DNA of 37,359 bases from DASYHS01 sp035998295 (GTDB lineage: Bacteria; Pseudomonadota; Alphaproteobacteria; Azospirillales; Azospirillaceae): NCBI RefSeq assembly GCF_035998295.1, contig NZ_DASYHS010000285.1:1-37359 (forward strand), written 5' to 3'. Position 1 is the stretch's first letter. Every line of letters begins with the position of its first letter. The notes below the pieces were generated by a model that saw nothing but the letters and a program-made list of their open reading frames with translations, was not told where the DNA came from and did no database searches. Position numbers and translations under genes: made by a program. Shown one piece after another: positions 1 to 7,714 of this stretch.

Positions 1-1
1 C

Positions 2-757
2 GTGATCGAGACGACCGGACTTGCCGACCCGGCCCCCGTTCTCCACACGCTGATGACCGACCCGCTGATCGCCGCCCGGTTCCGGCTGGACGGGGTGGTC
101 ACGACGGTGGATGCCTGCAACGGCGACTGGCAGCTGGACTGTCAGCGCGAAAGCGTCAAGCAGGTGGCGGTCGCCGACCGCATCGTGTTGACCAAGACCG
201 ACGTCACAGAGCCCGCGCTGACCGCGCGCCTGCGGGAAAGACTCCACGCCCTGAACCCCGCCGCCCCCGTCGTGGAGGCGGTGCTGGGCGACGTCGACCC
301 GTCACGGCTGTTCGATGCCGGACTGTACGACCCCGCGACCAAGAGCCCCGACGTCCGCCGCTGGCTCAAGGCCGAGGCCTACGCGGATGGCCATGGGCAT
401 CACGATCACGATCACGGCCACGGCCACGGCCACGATCATGACGTCAACCGTCATGACGACCGCATCCGGGCGTTCTGCATGGTGCTCGACGAACCGGTGT
501 CCTGGGACGCCTTCGCCGGATGGATCGACACCCTGACGACGCTGCGCGGGCCCGACATCCTCCGGATCAAGGGTATCCTGCGGCTGCGCGAAACCGAGTT
601 GCCGGTGGTCGTCCACGGCGTCCAGCACGTGTTCCACCCGCCGGTGCGATTGGAAGCCTGGCCCGACGAGGACCGGCGTTCGCGGATCGTCTTCATAACG
701 CGCGACCTCGACCGTGCCACGGTCGAGGAGATGTTCCGCGCCCATCTCGGCGGCTGA
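2..757 (+). CDS. CobW/G3E-family GTPase, 5'-truncated by the window edge
   Basis: This is the C-terminal part (about 251 residues) of a G3E-family P-loop GTPase of the CobW/COG0523 type, proteins that use GTP to deliver or insert metals such as Zn or Co. The visible part opens on the family motif ETTGLADP, so the Walker A region lies upstream of base 1 and the first GTG is not the true start. The guanine-specificity motif reads TKTD where NKxD is usual. A His/Asp stretch (HGHHDHDHGHGHGHDHD, about residues 131-147) sits between the GTPase domain and the CobW C-terminal domain (about 155-250) and is a likely metal-binding linker. The gene faces the PRC-barrel gene tail to tail across 65 bp that hold a hairpin. 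The metal cannot be told from sequence; zinc is the usual guess for His-rich members. Confidence 0.93.
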   Translation: MIETTGLADPAPVLHTLMTDPLIAARFRLDGVVTTVDACNGDWQLDCQRESVKQVAVADRIVLTKTDVTEPALTARLRERLHALNPAAPVVEAVLGDVDPSRLFDAGLYDPATKSPDVRRWLKAEAYADGHGHHDHDHGHGHGHDHDVNRHDDRIRAFCMVLDEPVSWDAFAGWIDTLTTLRGPDILRIKGILRLRETELPVVVHGVQHVFHPPVRLEAWPDEDRRSRIVFITRDLDRATVEEMFRAHLGG

Positions 758-769
758 CAGAACGCAGAC

Positions 770-797
770 GGCGCCTCCGGGAGATCCCGGATGCGCC
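770..797. terminator. Hairpin between convergent genes
   Basis: GGCGC and TCCGG on the left pair with CCGGA and GCGCC on the right, with one mismatch and a 6-nt loop. It lies between the stop codons of the CobW-type gene and the PRC-barrel gene and could end transcription from either side. No T-run follows, so intrinsic termination is an inference. Confidence 0.5.
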
Positions 798-822
798 GCC
801 GCCGCCGAAACGGGTTCGGACC

Positions 823-2220
823 TTACTCCGCGGAAGGACCGATCACGGTGGTGTCGGCTTCCCCGTACTCGTACTCCGGCGCGATCTCCAGATCGGCCTC
901 GGTCATCGACGTGACCAGGTCCCCGCTCTCGGGCTGGACCTCGAGCTGGGCCCAGTCGATCGCGATCCTGCGCTCGCCGATGCCGAGGAACCCGCCGCGC
1001 GCGATGATCGCACGCTGGATTTCCCCGGTCTGCGGATCGACGACCAGATCCTCGATCTGGCCGATCTCCTCGCCGCCGGTCCCGATGACGTTGCGGCCGA
1101 TCACGTCTTCGGCGGCGACCTGCCCGGCCGGCGCGCCGACGTCGGGCTGCGGGGCCTCCGGCGTGGGCAGGGCCGCCTGCTGTTCACCGACCACGGGCTC
1201 GACTTCGACCTCGGCCTCCGCTTCGGCCTCGGGAGCCGCAGCGGCTTCCGGAGCCGCGGCCTGGGCCTCGGCGCCGGTGGGAACGGTTTCACCGTCGCGC
1301 TCGAGGGTGATCTGCGGCTCGCCGGCCTGCTCGAACACGACCTCCGGTTCGGCCTGCTCGATCGTGACCTGCGGATCGCCGGGCTGCTGGAGCATGACCT
1401 GGGGCTGCGACTGCTGCAGCTGGACCTGCGGCTCGGCCTGCTGCACGCTGACCTGCGGTTCGGCCTGCTGCACCATCACCTCAGGCTCGGCCTGCTGGAT
1501 CGTCACCTCGGGCTCGGGCTGCTGGACCGTCACCTGCGGCTGCGGCTGCTGGACCGTCACTTCGGGCTGCGGCTGCTGGACCGTCACCTCGGGCTGCGGC
1601 TGCTGGACCGTCACCTCGGGTGCCGCCTGCTGGACCGCGATCTCGGGCTGGGCCTGTTCCACCTGCACCTGCGGAGGCGCCTGCTCGACCACGATCTCGC
1701 CGTCCTGTTCGGCCTGCTGGGCGCCCTGCTGGCCACCCTGCTGGATCGACGCCGCTGCCGCCTGCTCGGGCACCACGACGACCCGCTCGACCGCGAGGAC
1801 GAGCCCGTCGAGCGCCTGGTCCACCTCACGGTAGCCCTCGGCACCCTGGACCGACATCGCCTGCTCGGCAGCCTGGAACTGCTGCTCGATCTCCGCGGTC
1901 TGCTGCTGGTCCAGTCCGGCCTGGCCGAGCGCGTTGCGCATGGCGGCAAGCGCCTGCTCGAGTTCCTGGCGCGCCTGGTCGACCGCCGGCCCGGTCTCGC
2001 CCTGCTCGGAAAGCTGGACGTATTCCTGCCGGGTCTGCTGGAGCTGCCGATAGGCCTGCTGGAGTTCCTGCTGCCCAGCCTGGCCCGGCTGCTGCGCTTG
2101 CAGCCGCTGCGCCTGCTGCGGTTCGACCCGCAGGGTGGGCTGCTCCTGCTGCTGGGCGAAAACCGCCGGGGCAGCCAGGCCGCACAGGACGGCCGTCGTC
2201 ACGAGGAGCTTGCTTCGCAT
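823..2220 (-). CDS. Secreted PRC-barrel protein with a 9-residue tandem repeat
   Basis: A 465-residue exported protein. Residues 1-22 are a signal peptide (MRSKLLVTTAVLCGLAAPAV, then FA before a Gln-rich mature end). Residues about 45-140 are Gln/Glu-rich and probably helical. Residues 182-310 hold about 14 copies of a 9-residue unit close to PEVTVQQPQ; an Ala/Glu-rich linker follows, and a PRC-barrel domain occupies about 370-445. PRC-barrels are small beta-barrels found in photosynthetic reaction centres, RimM and many envelope proteins; this one's role is unknown. The ATG at 2220 is chosen because it starts the signal peptide and follows GGGAGAG; an upstream in-frame ATG at 2295 lacks both. 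An EcfG-like promoter lies at 2294-2318. The C-terminus is clearly paralogous to the protein at 36559-37308. Confidence 0.9.
   Translation of the reverse strand: MRSKLLVTTAVLCGLAAPAVFAQQQEQPTLRVEPQQAQRLQAQQPGQAGQQELQQAYRQLQQTRQEYVQLSEQGETGPAVDQARQELEQALAAMRNALGQAGLDQQQTAEIEQQFQAAEQAMSVQGAEGYREVDQALDGLVLAVERVVVVPEQAAAASIQQGGQQGAQQAEQDGEIVVEQAPPQVQVEQAQPEIAVQQAAPEVTVQQPQPEVTVQQPQPEVTVQQPQPQVTVQQPEPEVTIQQAEPEVMVQQAEPQVSVQQAEPQVQLQQSQPQVMLQQPGDPQVTIEQAEPEVVFEQAGEPQITLERDGETVPTGAEAQAAAPEAAAAPEAEAEAEVEVEPVVGEQQAALPTPEAPQPDVGAPAGQVAAEDVIGRNVIGTGGEEIGQIEDLVVDPQTGEIQRAIIARGGFLGIGERRIAIDWAQLEVQPESGDLVTSMTEADLEIAPEYEYGEADTTVIGPSAE
1291..1677 (-). repeat. In-frame 27-bp tandem repeat encoding PxVxVQQxx units
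   Basis: About 14 in-frame units, mostly 27 bp, coding for 9 residues of the form P-(E/Q)-V-x-(V/L/I)-(Q/E)-Q-x-x. Central copies are almost identical at both DNA and protein level (PEVTVQQPQ three times), while edge copies diverge and two carry a one-residue insertion. This pattern suggests expansion by slippage or unequal recombination from the middle. Alternating hydrophobic residues suggest extended or beta structure. Confidence 0.9.
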
Positions 2221-2293
2221 CTGGCTCTCCCAATCGCTTGGTTCTAACGGCGGGGTCCCGTTCGGGGGAGCCGTCCGCCTCGTCGCCCGAAGC

Positions 2294-2318
2294 AACCGTA
2301 GCTGTGCCGCGAAGTTCC
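2294..2318 (-). promoter_or_regulatory. EcfG-like promoter of the repeat PRC-barrel gene
   Basis: On the minus strand GGAAC is followed after 16 bases by GGTT. The alphaproteobacterial general-stress sigma factor EcfG recognises GGAAC-N16/17-CGTT, so the -35 is perfect and the -10 matches three of four bases. It lies about 75 bp upstream of the ATG at 2220. Functional assignment is inference. Confidence 0.5.
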
Positions 2319-2351
2319 CAGTTCACTTTTCCCGACGGGGTAGATAGGCCC

Positions 2352-3185
2352 TCACGGCCGATCCGCCACCGCCACCGTCACCCCCTCCCGCGCGGCGAAC
2401 ACGCTGGACCAGGCGGCACGCGCCTGGGTTTCCATCCCGTCCATGAAGTCGTCGTCATGATCGGGGTCGTGGTGGAACAGTGCGAGCCGGCGCGCCCCCG
2501 CCAGCCGGCAGAGGCGCACGCCCTCGTTCCACGTCGAATGACCCCAACCGACGCGCTGGCGCCATTCGTCCTCGGTGTAGGTGGCATCGTAGATCACGAG
2601 GTCCGCGCCGGCGATCAGGTCCAGCACCCGGTCGTCGGCTTGTCCCGGAACGTGCTCGGTGTCCGTGACATAGGCGAGGGCTCGTCCTTCGTGCTCTATC
2701 CGGAATCCCGTGCTTCCATCGGGATGATGCAGGGGCGAGGTCCGGACGCGGATGCCGTCGCCAAGCTCGAGGGTGGACCCCAGGTCGAAATCCTCGAAAG
2801 CGAAGTCGGCCTCGAGATCGCGCAGGGGCACGGGGAACAGCGGCGGCTCCATCAGCCCGCCAAGCACCGTGCGCAGATCCGGCTTTCCGTCCCTGCGCGC
2901 GGCGTGGACATCGCAGGAGAAGCCGGGGGAGAACCCGGGCGCGAAGAAGGGAAAGCCGTTGACGTGGTCCAGGTGGAGATGGCTCAGCAGGATCGTCGCC
3001 CGCCGCGCGCCCGCGTCGACGAGGTGCTTGCCCAGAGGCCTTAGGCCGGTCCCGCCATCCAGTATGATCGTCCGGCCGGCCACCTCGACCTGCACGCAGC
3101 TCGTGTTGCCCCCATAGCGCATATGGTCCGGAAACGGGCAGGGGACGGTGCCGCGCACGCCCCAGAAGGTAACCTCGAATGGCAT
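2352..3185 (-). CDS. MBL-fold metallo-hydrolase
   Basis: A 277-residue metallo-beta-lactamase-fold hydrolase. It starts MPFEVTFWGVRGT, has the strand-turn GGTGLRPLG near residues 44-52 and the metal motif SHLHLDH near 66-72, then downstream His/Asp ligands in LHHPDG and TDTEH and an acidic HHDPDHDDD near the end. The layout resembles the COG1235 / RNase Z-like phosphodiesterase branch, so a phosphodiester or cyclic nucleotide substrate is plausible, but the sequence does not decide it. The start at 3185 is where homology-like sequence begins; the frame is open to 3257 without convincing extra sequence. It is divergent from the pseudouridine synthase across 137 bp. Confidence 0.87.
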   Translation of the reverse strand: MPFEVTFWGVRGTVPCPFPDHMRYGGNTSCVQVEVAGRTIILDGGTGLRPLGKHLVDAGARRATILLSHLHLDHVNGFPFFAPGFSPGFSCDVHAARRDGKPDLRTVLGGLMEPPLFPVPLRDLEADFAFEDFDLGSTLELGDGIRVRTSPLHHPDGSTGFRIEHEGRALAYVTDTEHVPGQADDRVLDLIAGADLVIYDATYTEDEWRQRVGWGHSTWNEGVRLCRLAGARRLALFHHDPDHDDDFMDGMETQARAAWSSVFAAREGVTVAVADRP

Positions 3186-3247
3186 TAAGCTCGCCCGAAC
3201 TCCGAGTGGTTGTACCCCTACTGTAGACAGTTGGTGACTTCGGTCCA

Positions 3248-3277
3248 GTGACACCAATCACTCCGGGCTTGTATGAT
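3248..3277 (+). promoter_or_regulatory. Sigma-70-like promoter of the pseudouridine synthase gene
   Basis: GTGACA (five of six to TTGACA) and TATGAT (five of six to TATAAT) are separated by 18 bp, 46 bp upstream of the ATG at 3323. A 6-bp inverted repeat TTGGTG/CACCAA overlaps the -35 and might be an operator. Confidence 0.5.
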
Positions 3278-3322
3278 CAGGAAAGCCGGTCGAGGATCGG
3301 TCCTCCTCGCGATCGCGCTTCC

Positions 3323-3922
3323 ATGGCCAAGCTGATCCTCTTCAACAAGCCCTACGGCGTGCTGCCCCAGTTCACGGACGCGGAACTGGGCCGTCCGACG
3401 CTCGCCCGCTATATCGACGTGCCTGGAATCTATCCGGCCGGGCGGCTCGACCGGGACAGCGAAGGGCTGCTGGTACTCACGAACGACGGTCCGCTGCATG
3501 CGAGGATCGCGCATCCCCGCCACAAGCTGGCCAAGACCTATTGGGTGCAGGTCGAAGGAATTCCGCCTCGGGATGCCGTGCAGCGCCTCGAAGAGGGCAT
3601 CGATCTGAAGGACGGGCCGACCCTGCCGGCACGCGCGCGGCTGATGGACGAACCCGAGGGGCTGTGGCCTCGCGATCCGCCGGTGCGCCATCGGGCGCTG
3701 ATCCCGACCTCCTGGCTGGAGCTGACGCTCACGGAGGGCCGCAACCGGCAGGTACGTCGCATGACGGCGGCAGTGGGTTACCCGACTTTGCGCCTGATCC
3801 GCTGGGCGATCGGCCCCTGGTCGCTGGACGGTCTGGCACCCGGCCAGTGGCGGGAAGTTCCCGCCGTGCTCAGATCCGATACGCCAGCCGGACGGCGCCC
3901 CAGTGCCGGCCGAGCACGATGA
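3323..3922 (+). CDS. 23S rRNA pseudouridine synthase, RsuA/RluE type
   Basis: A 199-residue short pseudouridine synthase of the RsuA/RluB/E/F family. It begins directly with the catalytic domain (MAKLILFNKPYGVLPQF), without an S4 domain, as RluE does. The catalytic motif GRLDRDSEGLLVLTND carries the nucleophile Asp43; the later ELTLTEGRNRQVRRM is the family's C-terminal signature. RluE modifies U2457 of 23S rRNA in E. coli; the exact target here is inferred. The ATG at 3323 is chosen because the protein family starts there; an upstream in-frame ATG at 3248 falls inside the promoter. The last 53 bp overlap the 3' end of the opposing MCP gene and encode a basic, non-conserved tail. Confidence 0.9.
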   Translation: MAKLILFNKPYGVLPQFTDAELGRPTLARYIDVPGIYPAGRLDRDSEGLLVLTNDGPLHARIAHPRHKLAKTYWVQVEGIPPRDAVQRLEEGIDLKDGPTLPARARLMDEPEGLWPRDPPVRHRALIPTSWLELTLTEGRNRQVRRMTAAVGYPTLRLIRWAIGPWSLDGLAPGQWREVPAVLRSDTPAGRRPSAGRAR

Positions 3923-5264
3923 CCGGCGCCGAGACGTCCTTCATCATCGCGAACTGCCCACCGCCCATGTCGCGCCGATAGGTCTGCAGCAGGAAAGGTC
4001 GCGTGTTGCGTCCCGCCGCGAGGCCGACGCGGTCGTTGAAGATCCGGCGGTTGCGGCTGTTCGCAGCGTTCCAGGCAGGATCTCCGGTCCGCTGGGGCTG
4101 CGAGAAGCGTGCGTTGTGCGTAGGCAGGTAGCCGTTGCGGTCGACCGCCGCGCAGAACACGACCCGCTCGTCCAGGGCGGTGACCGGCTCCTGGATCGAT
4201 GGCAGGACGGCGTCGGTCAGGCCCGTGAAGCGGGTCGTGACCTGTTGCGGCTCGGTGCCGGGAACCGGCACGTAGCGCTCGTCGAACAGGTCGTCCAGGG
4301 CGATCCTGCCCGTCTGCACCGCGTCCTCCAGCACGGCCGCCACGCGTGCGGCGGTTTCCCTTGCCGCGCGAATGAACGGGGTATCGACGGTCTCGATGTC
4401 CAGTTCGGCCGTCACGCCGATCAGCCGCTCGCTGATGCCGAGCAGATTGACCGCCCGGTCGCGCGCCGCGGCAAGGTCGCGGGCCGAGAGATCCACGTCC
4501 GCCGACATGCCGTCTATGCGCCCCTGAACCGAGCGGCAGCGCCCCCCGATGTCCGACGCCGCCTCATCGATGCCCGACGTCTCCCGGTCGACGTCGGCCA
4601 TGGCCTTCCCCACGGTCTCGAAGATGGACCCCAAGGCGGCGGTACCCTCCGACACGACCCGGGCCGTGCCCATGCTGGCGGTGCTCTCCTCGATGAGCCT
4701 GCTCGCCTGTTCGTTGAGCTGGCGCAGCGTCGTGTCGATCTCCGCCGTCGCCTCCGCCGTCTTGCCGGCAAGCGCCTTCACCTCGCCTGCGACGACGGCG
4801 AAGCCCCTGCCCGCCTCCCCGGCCCGCGCAGCTTCGATGGTGGCGTTGAGCGCCAGCAGGTTCGTCTGCTTCGCGATCGCCGCGATCTCGCCTGCCACGC
4901 GGCCGATGCGCACCAGCGCCTCCCGGAGGCCGTTCAGCCCCCCTTCCATGCCGGTGACCCCCGCCACGAGCGCCTGGATGGCTTGGAGCGATCCGTCGAG
5001 CTGCGCTTTCGCGCCGTCCACGTCGCCACGCGCCCCCTGGGCCACGGCACGGGTGCTCTTCGCCGCCTGCGCGATGGACACGGCGCCCATGGCCATCTCC
5101 TTCGCGTCGAGCCTCAGAGCGCCGAAGATCTCGGCCTCGCGTGCCACCCGGGCGCTCACGTCCTCGATGCAACCCGCGACGTCGGCGATCTCTATGCCGA
5201 GTTTGCCGGCATCGCTGGCGACCGTGCCGATCAGATCGGTTCTGGTCCGAGTGTCAACACTCAT
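3870..5264 (-). CDS. Soluble MCP-like chemoreceptor with C-terminal sensor domain
   Basis: A 464-residue methyl-accepting chemotaxis-type protein with no transmembrane segment. The signalling coiled coil runs from about residue 15 to 310, with the conserved hairpin tip near 127-163 (EIAAIAKQTNLLALNATIEA, then AARAGEAGRGFAVVAGEVK). A C-terminal domain from about 325 to 464 contains PTHNARF, NRRIFNDRVG and QTYRRDMGGG, a pattern I associate with alphaproteobacterial receptors carrying a Cache/PAS-like sensor at the C-terminus. It should therefore sense cytoplasmic or membrane-borne signals and pass them to CheA/CheW. No che or flagellar genes are in the window. GAGGA sits 8 nt before the ATG. 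TATAAC upstream on the minus strand is a possible -10. Confidence 0.92.
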   Translation of the reverse strand: MSVDTRTRTDLIGTVASDAGKLGIEIADVAGCIEDVSARVAREAEIFGALRLDAKEMAMGAVSIAQAAKSTRAVAQGARGDVDGAKAQLDGSLQAIQALVAGVTGMEGGLNGLREALVRIGRVAGEIAAIAKQTNLLALNATIEAARAGEAGRGFAVVAGEVKALAGKTAEATAEIDTTLRQLNEQASRLIEESTASMGTARVVSEGTAALGSIFETVGKAMADVDRETSGIDEAASDIGGRCRSVQGRIDGMSADVDLSARDLAAARDRAVNLLGISERLIGVTAELDIETVDTPFIRAARETAARVAAVLEDAVQTGRIALDDLFDERYVPVPGTEPQQVTTRFTGLTDAVLPSIQEPVTALDERVVFCAAVDRNGYLPTHNARFSQPQRTGDPAWNAANSRNRRIFNDRVGLAAGRNTRPFLLQTYRRDMGGGQFAMMKDVSAPVIVLGRHWGAVRLAYRI

Positions 5265-5411
5265 GGGACATTCCTCGCACCTTCGTTATACAGCCGTCTC
5301 CCTTGGAGTAATAATATGCCGAAACAGCACTAACTACCACCCGGACGTCAGATATAGCGGACACCGGTGCAGAATACGCCGTTGCGACGACGGCGGAGGT
5401 TTGTGCCTCGG

Positions 5412-6347
5412 CTAGGTTCTTCCGCCGAGCCGGGCATCGAGGCGTTCGTCCTCGAGCCCGGCCGGTTCCTGATGCACGAGAACTTCCGCGTTCGGATAGG
5501 CTTCGAGCAGTATCCGCTCCACCTCGTCGGTGACGTCGTGGGCCTGGGCGAGCGTCAGATGACTGTCCAGTTCCAGGTGGAGTTCGATGAAGACGCTGGA
5601 CCCGGCGTTGCGGGTGCGCAGATCGTGCATTCCCCGGGTCTGCCGATGCGCGAGAACGAGGTGCTTTATCTGCTCGCGATCGGTCTGGGGCAACTCCCGA
5701 TCCATCAGGACGTCGAGTGATCCGCGGGCAATGCTCCAGGCGCCGCGCATCAGGAAGGCGGCGATCGCGAAGGCGAAAAGAGGGTCGAAGTAAACCCATC
5801 CCGTCGCGCCGGTGAGCAGAAGCGACGCGACGACGGCGAGGTTCATCAGCAGGTCGCCGCGGTAGTGCAGACTGTCCGCGTCGACCGCCAGCGACCCCGT
5901 TCGGCGCACGACGTGGCTCTGGAAGGCCACGAGCCCGAGCGTCAGGACCATCGCGAAGACCATGACTGCGATGCCGACCCAGCTTTCCTGGACCTGGGTG
6001 GGCCGGAAGAGGCGATTGATCGCCTCGTAGATCAGGAACACGCCCGAACCCGTTACGAAGGCGGCCTGGGCGAGGGCTGCGAGTGGCTCCGCCTTTCCGT
6101 GGCCGAATCGATGCCCTTTGTCCGGAGGGCGCAACGCCTGGCGCACCCCGAAGAGGATGACGACCGACCCCAGGAGATCCATGCTCGAGTCGATCAGCGA
6201 CGCGAGCAAGCTCACGGACTCGGTCAGAAGATAGGCCGCGAACTTGGAGAGAATCAGGACGCACGCGACTGCGACGCTGGCATAGGTGGCTGTCCGGCGC
6301 AGCCGCGCATGATCGTCCCCGGTTCCCGCCTCCGATAGTCCGTACAT
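5412..6347 (-). CDS. Cation diffusion facilitator metal transporter (FieF-like)
   Basis: A 311-residue inner-membrane CDF transporter that exports divalent metal in exchange for protons. Six hydrophobic segments span about residues 20-215, followed by a cytoplasmic domain with the motif LHLELD. The transport site is complete as DDHD: Asp53 and Asp57 in LIDSSMD, His161 and Asp165 in HYRGD, as in E. coli FieF (Zn/Cd/Fe). FGHGKAEPLAALAQ in the loop after TM2 also matches FieF. The ATG at 6347 gives the normal family length; the frame stays open upstream through pdxH but in a shadow frame. It starts 20 bp after the pdxH stop on the same strand, so the two are probably co-transcribed. Confidence 0.94.
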   Translation of the reverse strand: MYGLSEAGTGDDHARLRRTATYASVAVACVLILSKFAAYLLTESVSLLASLIDSSMDLLGSVVILFGVRQALRPPDKGHRFGHGKAEPLAALAQAAFVTGSGVFLIYEAINRLFRPTQVQESWVGIAVMVFAMVLTLGLVAFQSHVVRRTGSLAVDADSLHYRGDLLMNLAVVASLLLTGATGWVYFDPLFAFAIAAFLMRGAWSIARGSLDVLMDRELPQTDREQIKHLVLAHRQTRGMHDLRTRNAGSSVFIELHLELDSHLTLAQAHDVTDEVERILLEAYPNAEVLVHQEPAGLEDERLDARLGGRT

Positions 6348-6367
6348 GCGGCGTCGACTTTCCCTTG

Positions 6368-6982
6368 CTACGGGAAGAGGCGCTCGGTCCTCCAGCGGAT
6401 CGTACCGCCCGCCTCGCCGTCGGGATGGTAGACGACGCGGTCGTGCAGGCGGAAAGGTCGGTCCTGCCAAAATTCGATCCGGCGCGGCAGGATACGGAAT
6501 CCGGACCAATGCTCCGGACGCGGGATCGCCGAGATGCCGAATTTCGCGGTATATTCGGCAACCCTCTTTTCGAGTTCCCAGCGTCCTTCAAGCGGGCGCG
6601 ATTGGCGTGACGCCCAGGCTCCGATCTGCGATCCACGCGGGCGCGACGCGAAATACTCGTCGGCTTCCCCGGGCGTCACCGCCTCGACCGCTCCTTCGAC
6701 CCGTACCTGTCGGCGCAGGCTTTTCCAATGAAAACACAAGGCGGCGTTGGGATTGGCCTGGAGCTGGTCGCCCTTCCGGCTTTCGAGGTTGGTGTAGAAC
6801 ACGAAGCCGAGCGGATCGAAGCCTTTCAGCAGCACCATTCTGACGGAGGGAACGCCAGCCGCGTCCGCGGTCGCCAGCGCCATCGCCGTCGGATCGTTCG
6901 GTTCCGACCGCTGGGCTTCGGCGAGCCATTGGTCGAATAGCCCGTACGGATCAGTACCGAATGTGTCGTTCATCTGTGACAT
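6368..6982 (-). CDS. pdxH: Pyridoxamine 5'-phosphate oxidase
   Basis: A 204-residue FMN enzyme that oxidises pyridoxamine or pyridoxine 5'-phosphate to pyridoxal 5'-phosphate, the last step of the PLP salvage and DXP-dependent routes. The FMN/PLP-binding stretches VRMVLLKGFD, FYTNLESRKG, FHWKSLRRQVRVEG and SRPRGSQIGAWAS are intact, as is the C-terminal family signature around the RRIEFWQ and RPFRLHDR segments ending in RTERLFP. Length is normal. Either Met1 or Met4 (6973) could be the start; neither has a strong ribosome site. It is divergent from the lipoprotein gene and is followed by the CDF gene. DXP for de novo PLP synthesis would come from dxs at 19839-21764. Confidence 0.97.
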   Translation of the reverse strand: MSQMNDTFGTDPYGLFDQWLAEAQRSEPNDPTAMALATADAAGVPSVRMVLLKGFDPLGFVFYTNLESRKGDQLQANPNAALCFHWKSLRRQVRVEGAVEAVTPGEADEYFASRPRGSQIGAWASRQSRPLEGRWELEKRVAEYTAKFGISAIPRPEHWSGFRILPRRIEFWQDRPFRLHDRVVYHPDGEAGGTIRWRTERLFP

Positions 6983-6991
6983 CTGTCATAG

Positions 6992-7021
6992 TTGGGTCGG
7001 AAACGCCGGTTACGCTACAAT
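6992..7021 (+). promoter_or_regulatory. Possible promoter of the glycine-zipper lipoprotein gene
   Basis: TACAAT at 7016-7021 matches five of six bases of a -10 box, with a weak -35 (TTGGGT) 18 bp upstream. It is the only clear AT-rich promoter-like sequence before the lipoprotein gene, about 100 bp from its ATG. Confidence 0.35.
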
Positions 7022-7120
7022 AGTCTGGAAACCCGCGCATGCCTCCCGGCATGTCGGGAAGAGCCCGTGCCGCCGGCGACGTCAAGGCGGCGGCACAACG
7101 ATGCGAGGCACTGTCGAGAG

Positions 7121-7588
7121 ATGCTACGGAAAACTTTGATCGCCGGCGTTGCTACCGTCTTCCTGGCGGGCTGCACCACGGGCATGGGTACCAAGGAAGG
7201 CTTCGGAACGGTGGGCGGCGCCGTCGCCGGCGGCTTGGCCGGTTCGGCCTTCGGCAGTGGCACCGGCCAGTTGGTCGCCGTCGGCGCGGGCACGCTGCTG
7301 GGCGCCTTTCTCGGCAGCGAAGTCGGCCGCTCCCTCGACCGGGCGGACCGGTTCCATGCCGACCAGGCGGCAAGCCGCGCCTATGCGGCTCCCGTCGGCG
7401 AGACGATCTCGTGGAGCAACCCGCAAAGCGGGAATTCGGGGGTCGTGACCACCACGCGTGAAGGACGAGCCAACTCGGGTGCCTATTGCCGCGAGTACCA
7501 GCAGACGATTACTGTTGGCGGGCGGACGGAACAGGCATTCGGCGTCGCTTGCCAGCAGCCGGATGGTTCTTGGAAGATCGTTAGCTGA
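7121..7588 (+). CDS. Glycine-zipper outer-membrane lipoprotein (17-kDa antigen type)
   Basis: A 155-residue lipoprotein. The signal peptide ends in the lipobox LAGC, with Cys18 the lipidated residue. Residues about 22-70 form a glycine zipper (VGGAVAGGLAGSAFG, GAGTLLGAFLGSEVG) like the Rickettsia 17-kDa surface antigen family. The C-terminal part contains YCREYQQTITVGGRTEQAFG followed by a Cys-containing end, typical of that family. The likely place is the outer membrane; the molecular role is unknown. The ATG at 7121 follows GAGAG and starts the signal sequence; the frame is open upstream to 6992 but that part is unlike a protein start. Confidence 0.88.
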   Translation: MLRKTLIAGVATVFLAGCTTGMGTKEGFGTVGGAVAGGLAGSAFGSGTGQLVAVGAGTLLGAFLGSEVGRSLDRADRFHADQAASRAYAAPVGETISWSNPQSGNSGVVTTTREGRANSGAYCREYQQTITVGGRTEQAFGVACQQPDGSWKIVS

Positions 7589-7714
7589 GGCCGACGCGCA
7601 GGCGTCCCGCCGGTCCGGCTCCGCGCATGTCGCCGTCCAGCAGGGCGGCGGCATGCCCGCAGATCCGCGCATTCCCTCCCACCTATCAGCAGGACGCCTA
7701 CGCTCGTGGCCAGT

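Noticed and set aside
520..2247. 575-codon frame on the plus strand rich in Leu/Arg/Asp repeats
   Set aside because: It is antisense to the repeat PRC-barrel gene; its repeats mirror the nonapeptide repeat, and the minus-strand protein has a signal peptide, ribosome site and PRC domain.
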